Notes under the pieces: model-generated
Told to the model about the DNA's origin: nothing
What the model saw: only the letters and a program-made list of their open reading frames with translations
Databases searched by the model: none
Part shown: piece after piece, positions 17,485 through 25,822 of the stretch
Numbering within the stretch: position 1 is the stretch's first letter
Layout of the letters: the number at the start of each line of letters is the position of its first letter
Origin: Opitutia bacterium
GTDB lineage: Bacteria; Verrucomicrobiota; Verrucomicrobiia; Opitutales; Opitutaceae
Assembly (NCBI GenBank): GCA_947474365.1
Contig: CANJIU010000037.1
Location: forward strand, 1 to 64,000
Direction: 5' to 3'
DNA length: 64,000 nucleotides
Program-made: the position numbers and the translations under genes

Positions 17485-17531
17485 CGCGACGCCCTCGTCG
17501 CGTTGTCCGTGACGGCGACGAGGGCGTCGCG
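17485..17531. repeat. Perfect 17-base inverted repeat after Tm-1-like gene
   Basis: The arms are 17485-17501 (cgcgacgccctcgtcgc) and 17515-17531, perfectly complementary with a 13-base loop. It begins 8 bases past the stop of the Tm-1-like gene, reading the minus strand. No T-run follows on either strand, so it is probably an RNA-stabilising or attenuating hairpin or a dispersed repeat rather than a classical terminator. Confidence 0.8.
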
Positions 17532-17539
17532 GTCACGGG

Positions 17540-18799
17540 CTACCGCTTTCGGGAAAGTGCGGCCAGCAACGCCTCGGCGCAGGCGCGGGCGAACTCCGGG
17601 TCGTTAATCGCGTGCGGCGTGTCGACGATTGGAATTTCGGGGCGCAGGTTCGACTTGATGGCGAGGAAAAGAGCCTCGTCTGCCGCCGGGTCGTGAAAGG
17701 CCTGGCCGGGAGCGCTGATGACGCTGATCGCCTTCCGTGGAATCAAGAACGTGACCGGTGCCTCGTAGCGGTTGATCTTGTCCGCGAGGATTCGGCCGAG
17801 CTGCGCGCACTCCGCCGGCGTGGTGCGCATGAGGGTGACCTGGGGGTTGTGCTGGTAAAAGGTGCGGTCGGCGAATTTCGCCGGGACGGTGGCGCGTTCG
17901 CCGAAGTTCACCATGTCGAGGCAACCGGGGGTAACGATGGCGGGAATTTTGGCTTTGGCGGTGGCGTCGAGCCGCTCGGGTCCCGCGGTGAGCACTCCGC
18001 CGACCAATTCGTCGGCCCACTCGGTCGTCGTGATGTCGAGCACGCCCGCGACCATGCCGCTCGCGATGAGCGCTTCCATCGAGCGGCCCCCGTTGCCGGT
18101 GGCGGCAAAGACGAGGACTTCGTAGCCGGCGGCTTCGACGATTCGCTTGGCCTCGGTGACACACGCGGTGGTGTTGCCAAACATGCTGGCGACCACGAGC
18201 GGTTTGTCGGGCGCAGGTGTGCGTCGACGCGACTCGTAGGCGCTGACCATGCCGCAGATCGCGCCCGCGGCGTTTTCAAAAATCGCGCGCGAGACGCGGT
18301 TGATGCCGGAAACGTCGACGATCGCCGGCATCATCGTGATGTCAGTCGTGCCGACGTAGTGTGCGGTCTGTCCGCTCGCCAGCGTCGACACCATGAGTTT
18401 GGGAAACCCAACTGGAAGTGCCCGCATCGCGGTGGTGGCGATGGCCGTGCCGCCGCCGCCGCCGAGGGAAATGATGCCGTGGATTTTGTTTTCCGCGGCT
18501 AGTCCGGAGATCAGCTTCGCGGCGGCGCGGCCCATGAAGGTCACCGACTCGCCCCGGTCGCGTCGGTCGAGGAGTGCGCGATAGTCGGGTACGCCCGCAG
18601 CCCGCGCGACCGCATCGGAGGAAATGTCTGGCGTCGTGGTCGGTTCGCTCAGACTGCCGACGTCGATGAGGAGAGTGGCAAATCCGGCGCGACGGATCGC
18701 ATCGGCGACGAAGGCGTGCTCGGCCCCTTTGGTGTCAAACGTGCCGAGGACGGCGATGGTGGTGCGGCCGGGGGAATCTTGAAATCGGGCAGCTGTCAT
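17540..18799 (-). CDS. Tm-1-like ATP-binding domain protein (UPF0261)
   Basis: A 419-residue cytoplasmic protein of the UPF0261/Tm-1-like family. The N-terminal Rossmann-like half contains TIAVLGTFDTKGAEHAFVAD and a glycine-rich loop GGGGG at 113-117 (IISLGGGGGTAIATTAM). The C-terminal half carries TTEWADELVGGVLTAGPERL and PGLDM-type motifs (TPGCLDMVNFGERATVP). Known: in tomato Tm-1 this domain binds ATP and is fused to a TIM-barrel (PEP-hydrolase-like) domain. Here the partner domain is the separate gene at 24816. The bacterial function is undefined. Its ATG lies inside one arm of an inverted repeat (18797-18807), which could hide the start from ribosomes. Confidence 0.9.
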   Translation of the reverse strand: MTAARFQDSPGRTTIAVLGTFDTKGAEHAFVADAIRRAGFATLLIDVGSLSEPTTTPDISSDAVARAAGVPDYRALLDRRDRGESVTFMGRAAAKLISGLAAENKIHGIISLGGGGGTAIATTAMRALPVGFPKLMVSTLASGQTAHYVGTTDITMMPAIVDVSGINRVSRAIFENAAGAICGMVSAYESRRRTPAPDKPLVVASMFGNTTACVTEAKRIVEAAGYEVLVFAATGNGGRSMEALIASGMVAGVLDITTTEWADELVGGVLTAGPERLDATAKAKIPAIVTPGCLDMVNFGERATVPAKFADRTFYQHNPQVTLMRTTPAECAQLGRILADKINRYEAPVTFLIPRKAISVISAPGQAFHDPAADEALFLAIKSNLRPEIPIVDTPHAINDPEFARACAEALLAALSRKR

Positions 18800-18878
18800 C
18801 GGGAAACGGGGAAATTCAGAACCGGTCGATATTCAGTCTTGGCAGGTTTAATTTTTCAGTTTCCCGATGCCCGATTTC
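18781..18878. repeat. Nested inverted repeat covering the Tm-1-like start codon
   Basis: Inner arms are catcgggaaac at 18797-18807 and gtttcccgatg at 18859-18869. Outer arms are gaaatcgggc at 18781-18790 and gcccgatttc at 18869-18878. The left arms include the start codon (18797-18799) and the first codons of the Tm-1-like gene. The 51-base loop also repeats attcag twice. Folded mRNA would sequester the start. Confidence 0.7.
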
Positions 18879-18892
18879 ACGATTTCGGATCA

Positions 18893-21800
18893 TTACTTTC
18901 CGCTGACCCACTTCACCGCATTCGTGAGCATCGTCTTGAACGCCGGGTGATCGTGGACGCGTTCGTCGTGGCCGAGGGTGAAGCCGACGACGCGCGCCGT
19001 CTCGTGCTTCGTGGTCCAAATCACCGGATGCGGCGCCTTGAACTTGATGCTCGGCGACGTCTCGGCGAGGACCTCGATGGGCGCGGTTCCCGGAGGAATC
19101 TTGTCCGGCTCGGCGTTGATGTAATAGAGCTCGTCCTCGACGTCGAACGTTGCGGGCACGCCTTTCATGATCGGATGCTGCGGCTTCAGCGCGTTGACGG
19201 AGTACTTGCCAAGTTTGTCGTGGCCGCGGGCGCCACCGCCGACGATCTTGGCGTTGAGTTCGGGCCAGTTCTGGAAGCCGTACCACGTGCCGGGATGCAG
19301 CATCACGATGCCCTTGCCCGCCGCGGCGAAGGCGAAGAGCGCCTTGCGATACTCGGGCGTGTCGAAGAACTTGCGGTTGACGCTGATCACCGCGACGTCC
19401 GCGCCCGCCAACTCGGCGGCAGCCTGGTCACGGTCCTCGGTGTAATTTACGCTGTAGCCTGCGGCGCGGAGCGTGGCGCTGTCGGACTTGTTGAAGAAGT
19501 CGGTGAACTTGTGCGAGCTGCCACCGCCGATGATGAGCACCTTGCTCTTGCCGGGTTCCCAGGTGATGCTGCTCACTGGAGGCAACGGGGCGTCGCCTTT
19601 ACCGCCTTCCTTCGGGTTGGTATTAGCTGTGACCGCGGGCGTACCGGCCGCAGGTGTGGCGGTGGCATCCTGTTTCGCGCTGCTGGCCAGAAAGGCGATC
19701 ACGTCCCGGAGGCCAACGGCGCCGAGTCCCTCGAATCCTTCGGGCATTAGGGAGCGCCGGGTATTCTCGCGTGTGGCGATGTTGTCCTTCTTCACCTCGG
19801 TGTCGCCGCCCTGGTTACGCAGCGTGAGGCTGCCACTGTTTTCGTTCACGACGACGCCGACATAGGTCTCACCCTTCTTGGTCGTGATGTTCCATTGGGT
19901 GTAATTCGGTTCCACCTGACGGTTCGGGTCCACGATGTGCGTGAGCAATTCGGCGGCTCCCTTGGCGCCGATGCCGGCCAGCGGCGGGCCAACGTCGCGC
20001 ACGCCGAGGTCACCGAATTTGTGGCAGATGGAACAGGCGCCGGTGAAGAGCACGCGGCCGTTGGCGACGTCGCCGGGCTTTTGAACGTCCGGCAGGAGCT
20101 TCGCGATCAATTCGTCCTTTTCCTTGGCCGGCGGATTCGTGGACGCAAACACCTCGGAGGCTTCCCGGACGACGCGGGTGTTTGGGTGCGTGCGAAGGCG
20201 CGCGATGTTTCCCGGGCCGATGGCGGTGGGGCTGACACGGTTTTCCCTCACTGCGGCGATCAGGGCGCGCGCGGACGTCGGATACTTGAGCAATTGGTCG
20301 AAGATTAGCGGGGATTTCGACTGCACGAACGCGTTGATCAGCGTGTCAGACGCCTCCTTGCCCGGCAGTTCTCCGGCGGTGGTCAGGAGGTTTGACTTGA
20401 TCGAGTCGGGGACCGCGGGGTCGACGAGCAACGCGCCGATCTTCGCGAGGGCATCGTTGTGATGTTTGGGCAACGCGAGCAGCGAAAGGCCGATTTCGGC
20501 GCGACGCTCGGGACTGGTCTTGGCGTCGGTGAAATCAGCCAGGAGCCGGCGCACCGCCTGGTTCGCGGTGTCCGAGAGCGCGCCGGACTTGTCGGTCTTG
20601 CCCGCCAGCAGCAAGGCGGGAGCGGTGGTGTCCGGGGCGGCGATCAGTTTCTGCAGCGCGGTTGACGTCGCGGCATCGAGCGCAGGGAGTTTGTCCCCCA
20701 GTGCAACGAGTCCGCGGAGCAGACTCGCGCCAATCGGGCTGGGGGTGACGGCGGCGGCCTGGATTAGACGGGCGGCGTTGGCGGGAGAGACAGACGGGGC
20801 GAGGGCGGCGACGAAGACGGTGAGTGCGCCGCGATCCTTGCTGGCGAGCGCCTCGGAGATGAACTCGACGGCGTTTTCCTTGGCGGCGGCGATCAGGGCG
20901 GACTTCGTCCAGTCGTCGGTTGCGGCGACAAACGCGGCGAGAACGGCCTGGCGTTGGGCCGGGGTCGAAGCACTGCGGGCGGCCTCGTAGCCTTGCATCG
21001 CCTTGCTGCCCATCGGGCGCTTGAGATCGGCGAGCGCCTTGGCGCCGGCGGCCCCGTGATTTTCCTGCACCAAGCGCCAGGCGAGCTTCTTCACGTGGGC
21101 GTTGGGGCTCGTTTCGAGCGTCTTGATGAGCGCGGGGAGATTCTTGCGGTCCAGCGTGGGGACGGCCAACGCGATGGCGTCCTTGTGCTGCACGCGCCAG
21201 ATGCGGGAAAAATAGTGATCGCGGTCGGGGCGAACGGCGGCGTTGGCCGGACTGTGAAGCGGTCCGCGAGTGTCGTTGTGAATGACAGCCTGATTGTAGA
21301 AATCGACAACGTAGAGCGCGCCGTCGGGGCCGACGCGATTTTCAATCGGGCGGAACCAGAGATCTGTGCTGCGCATGAACTCGGTCTCCTCTCGGCCCTT
21401 TTCCTTTTCGATCGAGTAGCTCACGCCTTCGGGGCGGACGAATTGGTGGTGCACGATGTTGAGCGTGGGTTCGGTCGTGAAGTAGCTGTAATTCCATTTC
21501 GCGGGCCAGGCGCCACCCTCGTAAATCGCGCAACCGGCGGCGGCGGTGAAGCGGCCGACCTGGTCGATTTGTACGTAGGCCTGCTCGGGCCAGTCCATCG
21601 CGGGATAAGACCGCTGATTCGTCATCATGCCCTTCCATGAGGTGGTGCCCGGGATCTTGCCCTTCGCGAGCACGCTCTCGGGCACGACAGTGTGGAAAAA
21701 CACCGTGCCGCTCGTCGGCTGGGTCCAGAACACTTGGCCGTCCCACGTGATGTCGAGGCCCCAGGTGTTGCCGTTGCGGCTGCTGTATTGCTCGAACGCC

Positions 21801-23269
21801 GAGCCGTCAGGCTTGAAGCGCACGACGCCGCTGCCGTCGGGGCCAAATTTCTTCGAGCCGTCTCCCGAAGTCACATCGCCCTGCGAATAGCCGTGCGTGG
21901 CGTAGATCCAGCCGTCGAGCCCCCAGCGGAGATTATTGATCACTGCGTGGGTGTCGCGAATGCCAAGGCCGGCGTAGAGCTTGGTGCGCTTGTCGCACAC
22001 GCCGTCACCGTTGGTGTCCTCGAGATACCAGATGTCCGGGGCCGTCGCGGCGATGACACCGTTTTTGTAGAGCACGAAACTGGTGACGAGTTCAAGTTTG
22101 TCGGCGAAAACCTGTTTCTTGTCCATGATGCCGTCGCCATTGGTGTCGGTCAGAATGGAGATGCTGTCCTCGGGATCGCGCTCGGTCTTGGCGCCGCGGA
22201 GCGAGCCGCTGTCTTTCCAGGCGACGGTGTTTGGCACGCGCCGTCCGTTGGGGTATTCGGGCGTTTCGCAAACCCAGAGCCGGCCCTTTTCATCCCAGTC
22301 GATGTTCATGACCTTGTTGATGAGCGGCTCGGAGGCGACGAGAGAGAGTTTGAACTCGGGGTGAACCTGGATCTTGGCCGCCGCTTTCGAGGGTGAGGTC
22401 GGACCGCCTTCTGGGTAACGAAGCGCGTCGCCGAGCTCGGCGGCGATGCAGAGTTCATCGACGTTCTTCCGCTGTCCGGCCCAGGCGATGCCACGGAGGA
22501 GGATGGAACGATAGTTCGGTCGGTTGAAATTCACGTAGAGGTGACCGGGGATCGAAACGAAGGCGCGATAGGGTTTGGCGGCGCCGGCCACGGTGCGCTC
22601 GTAGGTCCACATCTGCGGCTGGATGTCGTAGATGTTGACCGCCTTGTTCTTCGCGACCGCTTCGGCCGCGCGGGCCTGGGCCTCCTTGTTGCCCTTGCCG
22701 CCGGTGTCGATCGACTTGGGCGTGTAGGCAGTGGCGAGGACGTGGGCCTCGGGGAGGAGATCCATGTCGTAATAAATTTCGTCGTTCATCGACCAGTTGG
22801 AGACGTCGCGCGAAATGGGATGGGCGCGGTCGGTGAAGTAGAGGTGCATCGGGGCCTCGAGCCACTTGGTGGTGCCCTGGCGCCAAGACCCGCCGATGAT
22901 GGTTTTGTACCAGTCGGTGTCTTTCGAGACCGACGCTGCGTGAATCACAACGATGCCGCCACCGCGGGCGATGAAGTCGTTGAGGTTTTTCCGATCGGCG
23001 GGGTCGGTGATGTTGCCGCCCTCCTGGGCGTGGATGACGAGGACGTCGGTTTCGGCGAATTGCGCTGCCGTGGGAAACGTGTTGCCGCCGGTCGCCTTGG
23101 CGCCGCGGGCATTGAGGAGAGGGACCCATTCGGCGAGGAAGCGCGGGTGGTCGTGCGCGCCGGGGCCGTGGGTCTTGGGGCCGGAGCGGATGTAGACGCG
23201 GAGCGGGGTTTCGGCGGCGGCTAGAGCGCTGGCGGCGAAAGCAAGGAGACAAATGAACAGGCGTTTCAT
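18893..23269 (-). CDS. ThuA - PVC dehydrogenase - HEAT - cytochrome c - ThuA fusion
   Basis: A 1458-residue exported protein (signal peptide about 1-20, MKRLFICLLAFAASALAAAE). Domains in order are as follows. ThuA-like at about 22-265 (LNARGAKATGGNTFPT, GGGIVVIHAASVSKDTDWYKTIIGG). PVC dehydrogenase propeller at about 300-720 (NIDWDEKGRLWVCETPEYPNG, LTDTNGDGIMDKKQVFADKL, GPDGALYVVDFYNQAVIHND). HEAT-like repeats at about 740-1050. Heme domain with CSICH at 1079-1083 and SLMPEGFEGLGAVGLRDVIAFLAS. A proline/alanine linker. A second ThuA-like domain at about 1235-1458 (KVLIIGGGSSHKFTDFF, HDERVHDHPAFKTMLTNAVKW). ThuA domains are class I glutamine-amidotransferase-fold proteins linked to trehalose/3-keto-sugar use. 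Two ThuA domains flanking one redox core in a single chain is notable. It is the central gene of the minus operon. Confidence 0.88.
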   Translation of the reverse strand: MKRLFICLLAFAASALAAAETPLRVYIRSGPKTHGPGAHDHPRFLAEWVPLLNARGAKATGGNTFPTAAQFAETDVLVIHAQEGGNITDPADRKNLNDFIARGGGIVVIHAASVSKDTDWYKTIIGGSWRQGTTKWLEAPMHLYFTDRAHPISRDVSNWSMNDEIYYDMDLLPEAHVLATAYTPKSIDTGGKGNKEAQARAAEAVAKNKAVNIYDIQPQMWTYERTVAGAAKPYRAFVSIPGHLYVNFNRPNYRSILLRGIAWAGQRKNVDELCIAAELGDALRYPEGGPTSPSKAAAKIQVHPEFKLSLVASEPLINKVMNIDWDEKGRLWVCETPEYPNGRRVPNTVAWKDSGSLRGAKTERDPEDSISILTDTNGDGIMDKKQVFADKLELVTSFVLYKNGVIAATAPDIWYLEDTNGDGVCDKRTKLYAGLGIRDTHAVINNLRWGLDGWIYATHGYSQGDVTSGDGSKKFGPDGSGVVRFKPDGSAFEQYSSRNGNTWGLDITWDGQVFWTQPTSGTVFFHTVVPESVLAKGKIPGTTSWKGMMTNQRSYPAMDWPEQAYVQIDQVGRFTAAAGCAIYEGGAWPAKWNYSYFTTEPTLNIVHHQFVRPEGVSYSIEKEKGREETEFMRSTDLWFRPIENRVGPDGALYVVDFYNQAVIHNDTRGPLHSPANAAVRPDRDHYFSRIWRVQHKDAIALAVPTLDRKNLPALIKTLETSPNAHVKKLAWRLVQENHGAAGAKALADLKRPMGSKAMQGYEAARSASTPAQRQAVLAAFVAATDDWTKSALIAAAKENAVEFISEALASKDRGALTVFVAALAPSVSPANAARLIQAAAVTPSPIGASLLRGLVALGDKLPALDAATSTALQKLIAAPDTTAPALLLAGKTDKSGALSDTANQAVRRLLADFTDAKTSPERRAEIGLSLLALPKHHNDALAKIGALLVDPAVPDSIKSNLLTTAGELPGKEASDTLINAFVQSKSPLIFDQLLKYPTSARALIAAVRENRVSPTAIGPGNIARLRTHPNTRVVREASEVFASTNPPAKEKDELIAKLLPDVQKPGDVANGRVLFTGACSICHKFGDLGVRDVGPPLAGIGAKGAAELLTHIVDPNRQVEPNYTQWNITTKKGETYVGVVVNENSGSLTLRNQGGDTEVKKDNIATRENTRRSLMPEGFEGLGAVGLRDVIAFLASSAKQDATATPAAGTPAVTANTNPKEGGKGDAPLPPVSSITWEPGKSKVLIIGGGSSHKFTDFFNKSDSATLRAAGYSVNYTEDRDQAAAELAGADVAVISVNRKFFDTPEYRKALFAFAAAGKGIVMLHPGTWYGFQNWPELNAKIVGGGARGHDKLGKYSVNALKPQHPIMKGVPATFDVEDELYYINAEPDKIPPGTAPIEVLAETSPSIKFKAPHPVIWTTKHETARVVGFTLGHDERVHDHPAFKTMLTNAVKWVSGK

Positions 23270-23280
23270 TGGAGTTTTAG

Positions 23281-23389
23281 AACCGCTAATCTTCGCTAAT
23301 ATTTCAGACTCGGAAGATTCGCCTTATCGGCGAATCCACGGCGGCGGAGGGCCTCTGTGATTAGCGCGAATTAGCGGAGATTAGCGGTT
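23281..23389. repeat. 20-base inverted repeat between ThuA fusion and cupin genes
   Basis: The arms are 23281-23300 (aaccgctaatcttcgctaat) and 23370-23389 (attagcggagattagcggtt), complementary except for one base. The 69-base loop contains a shorter gattcgcc/ggcgaatc pairing. It fills most of the 136-base gap upstream of the ThuA fusion gene. No T-run is seen. Confidence 0.8.
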
Positions 23390-23405
23390 CAAAGATTGAG
23401 GGTTT

Positions 23406-23855
23406 TCAGAAGCGGGTGACGCAGGCGGGGAGATTTTTGCGGAGGCTGGCCCACGGTTCGTGCGTCGACACATCGCAAGGGTCGGGGGCGGCGGCGAGAT
23501 CGTCGGGGAGTTTGGCTGGGGAAAGGATGGCGAGAAAAACGAGCGGCTCCACGTGCGGATTGTAGGTGGCGTGAATGGTGCCGGCCGGGATGTGCGCCAT
23601 CTCGCCGGCGCGCAGGATGCGGTACTCGTTGCCGACCCATTGTTCGGCGCGGCCGTAGATCACGTAGATGATCTCCTCGCGATGTGGATGGTAATGGAAC
23701 GGATGGCAGTGCATCGGATCCATGTTGGCGCGGACGAGGAGGAGTTTCTCGGCCGTGACGAGATCGGGGCGGCAAAGCCACTCATTGTTGGTCCACGCGT
23801 TGGGCTCGCGCAGGGCGTCGGCGATTTGGACGAAACGGCGGTCGGAGGGGGGCAT
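23406..23855 (-). CDS. Cupin domain protein
   Basis: A 149-residue single-domain cupin. Metal-ligand motif 1 lies in MHCHPFHYHPHREEIIYVIYGRAEQWVG (several histidines plus EE). Motif 2 is GEMAHIPAGTIHATYNP with a conserved histidine. No signal peptide is present. Small cupins of this type bind a metal and a sugar or organic acid and act as isomerases, oxygenases or sensors; the exact activity cannot be read. It is the second gene of the minus operon, between the PEP-hydrolase-like gene and the ThuA fusion, with inverted repeats in the gaps on both sides. Confidence 0.85.
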   Translation of the reverse strand: MPPSDRRFVQIADALREPNAWTNNEWLCRPDLVTAEKLLLVRANMDPMHCHPFHYHPHREEIIYVIYGRAEQWVGNEYRILRAGEMAHIPAGTIHATYNPHVEPLVFLAILSPAKLPDDLAAAPDPCDVSTHEPWASLRKNLPACVTRF

Positions 23856-23872
23856 GGGGAAGATGTGGTGAG

Positions 23873-23955
23873 TAGCGAGTAGCGGGTAGTGAGTAGAAAA
23901 ACTCGGTGACGGGTGATTGGCGTGATGCTCGCTACTCGCTACCCACTACTCGCTA
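23873..23955. repeat. 23-base inverted repeat between cupin and PEP-hydrolase-like genes
   Basis: The arms are 23873-23895 (tagcgagtagcgggtagtgagta) and 23933-23955, complementary except at two positions that can form G-U pairs on one strand. The right arm overlaps the stop codon of the PEP-hydrolase-like gene by three bases. The arms are built from a repeated tagcgagtag unit, suggesting a dispersed repeat family. Confidence 0.75.
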
Positions 23956-24816
23956 TTTCGAAACTTTCAGAGTCTTGAATTTGCGGGTGAGGTTCGTCAG
24001 CGACTCCTCTACTCCCATGCGTTCGAGGCTGCTCGCGCCGACAAAGCCGTCGCAGTCGGTGCCGCCGATGACGCGCGCCGCATCCTCGGGCGTGTTGATT
24101 GGACCGCCGTGACAGAGGTAAAAGATGTCATTCCGCACCGCCTTGGCGGCGTTGATGATGTCCTGGGTGACCTTGATGGTGTGTTCCCAGCTGACGACGG
24201 CGCTCTTTACGCCGATGCTGCCGCCGACGGTGGTACCGACGTGCGCGATGATGGCGTCGGCGCCGGCCTTCGCCATCTCGGTCGCCTCTTCGGGCGAGCC
24301 CACGTAGACGATGGAAAATAGATCCATGCGGCGCGCGAGGGCGACCATCTCATATTCCTTCTTCACGCTCATCCCCGTCTCCTCGAGCACGCCGCGGAAG
24401 TGGCCGTCGACAATCGTGTGCGTCGGAAAATTGTTCACGCCGGAGAAGCCCATTTCCTTCACCTGGCCGAGCCAGTGCCACATGCGCCGCCGTGGGTCGG
24501 TGGCGTGCACGCCGCAGATCACGGGCACTTCCTCGACGACGGGCAGTACCTCGTACTCGCCGATCTCCATCGCGATGGCGTTGGCGTCACCGTAGGCCAT
24601 CATGCCCGCGGTCGAGCCGTGACCCATCATGCGGAAGCGGCCGCTGTTGTAGATGATGATGAGATCGGCGCCGCCCTTCTCGATGAACTTGGCGCTGATG
24701 CCGGTGCCGGCGCCGGCGGCGATGATCGCGTCACCCTTGTCCAGGGTCGCCTGCAGGCGGGCGCGCACTTCGTCGCGGGTATATGGGTTTCCTTTTCCAG
24801 TCCAGGGATTCGGCAT
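23953..24816 (-). CDS. Phosphoenolpyruvate hydrolase family TIM-barrel protein (Tm-1 C-terminal half)
   Basis: A 287-residue cytoplasmic TIM-barrel protein of the PEP_hydrolase family (GDAIIAAGAGTGISAKFIEKGGADLIIIYNSGRFRMMG, EVPVICGVHATDPRR, GFSGVNNFPTHTIVDG, HVGTTVGGSIG, LCHGGPINTPEDA). It matches the C-terminal domain of plant/fungal Tm-1-type proteins, whose N-terminal half is the UPF0261 gene at 18799 in the same operon. The reaction is not established despite the family name. It is probably the first gene of the operon, with 154 bases to the divergent AraC regulator, which likely controls it. Length is normal for the stand-alone domain. Confidence 0.92.
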   Translation of the reverse strand: MPNPWTGKGNPYTRDEVRARLQATLDKGDAIIAAGAGTGISAKFIEKGGADLIIIYNSGRFRMMGHGSTAGMMAYGDANAIAMEIGEYEVLPVVEEVPVICGVHATDPRRRMWHWLGQVKEMGFSGVNNFPTHTIVDGHFRGVLEETGMSVKKEYEMVALARRMDLFSIVYVGSPEEATEMAKAGADAIIAHVGTTVGGSIGVKSAVVSWEHTIKVTQDIINAAKAVRNDIFYLCHGGPINTPEDAARVIGGTDCDGFVGASSLERMGVEESLTNLTRKFKTLKVSK

Positions 24817-24948
24817 GATTGAAATTTTTGGGAGTAGTCGGGTCCTGCGCCGGGCGCGAGCTTGACGCAGGGATTGGGTGGGTGAACACCTGAGGGTGCG
24901 TCACGCACGAACGGATGAAAAGCACCGGGCTCACACATTCAACAGACG

Positions 24949-24970
24949 AATTTGCACGTGAGCGCAAATC
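24949..24970. promoter_or_regulatory. Candidate operator next to the AraC start
   Basis: An interrupted palindrome atttgc-(8)-gcaaat at 24950-24969 ends one base before the AraC ATG, inside the 154-base divergent promoter region. The half-site gcgcaaat also occurs in the divergent region of the DeoR operon at 29674. It is a candidate autoregulatory site only. Confidence 0.35.
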
Positions 24971-25822
24971 ATGAACCCCGCCTGGAAAGAAACTACGGTT
25001 GACGGCCCGCGCACGCGGCGCTGGTCGCTGGATGCACGCCAGTGTCCCGAACTCGCGGCGTATCACATTGCCTGGTTGGGGATCGATGTGGTGCACGCAC
25101 CCTACAACCGGGTGCGGCTGGCGCCGTCGGGCAGTTTCTTCCTCGCGTGTCTCGAGGGGGAGGGCCGCATGCTGCTGGAAGGCCGCTGGGAGCGGGTGAC
25201 GGCCGGCTCGTTGTGCCTGGCTCCGCCGCGGGTCCTGAACGCCTTTCACGCCGTTCCGGGCAAGCGCTGGATGTTTGGCTGGGTGCGCTACGAGGAGGCC
25301 ACCTGGGTCAGACCGCTCGTGGGCGCGGGATCGCCGCTGCGCCTGAAGCAGGGCGCCGAGGAACTCGGCCGAGTGCTCGCCGGCCTCAGGGCGGAGTGGG
25401 AGGGGGAGCGTGACGCGGCGTTCGTGCGGCACTGGCTGAGCCTGGTGCATGGATTTGCCTCGCGACTGGCCCGGCCCTGGCGGAGCGGCACGCGGGTCGG
25501 TGCCCTGTGGGAGACCGTCGCGCGCGACCTGACCCACGATTGGAAACTCTCCACCTTGGCTTCGGCTTGCTCGCTGAGCGCCGAACACCTCCGCCGCATC
25601 TGCCGTCGCGAGCTCGGCCGCACGCCGATGGAGCATGTCACTTACATGCGCATCCAGCGTGCGCAGGAGTTGCTGGAAAGCACCGGCGAGAAACTGGACG
25701 CCATCGCGCCCCGGGTTGGCTACCGTAGTGCGATCGTATTCTCCCGGGCCTTTTTCCGCTGCGTGGGCATGACCCCATCGCAGTATCGGGCGCGGCGGGA
25801 AGAGTCGCCGGCTATCCGTTGA
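24971..25822 (+). CDS. AraC family transcriptional regulator
   Basis: A 283-residue regulator. The N-terminal half (about 20-130) is a cupin-like ligand domain (FFLACLEGEGRMLLEGRWERVTAGSLCLAPPRVLNAFHAVPGKRW). The C-terminal half (about 180-275) has two helix-turn-helix motifs (KLSTLASACSLSAEHLRRICRRELGRTPMEHV and LDAIAPRVGYRSAIVFSRAFFRCVGMTPSQYRARR). Members usually activate adjacent sugar operons on ligand binding. It is divergent from the PEP-hydrolase/cupin/ThuA/Tm-1 operon and is its likely regulator. Its 3' end overlaps the convergent kinase gene by 11 bases. Confidence 0.92.
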   Translation: MNPAWKETTVDGPRTRRWSLDARQCPELAAYHIAWLGIDVVHAPYNRVRLAPSGSFFLACLEGEGRMLLEGRWERVTAGSLCLAPPRVLNAFHAVPGKRWMFGWVRYEEATWVRPLVGAGSPLRLKQGAEELGRVLAGLRAEWEGERDAAFVRHWLSLVHGFASRLARPWRSGTRVGALWETVARDLTHDWKLSTLASACSLSAEHLRRICRRELGRTPMEHVTYMRIQRAQELLESTGEKLDAIAPRVGYRSAIVFSRAFFRCVGMTPSQYRARREESPAIR

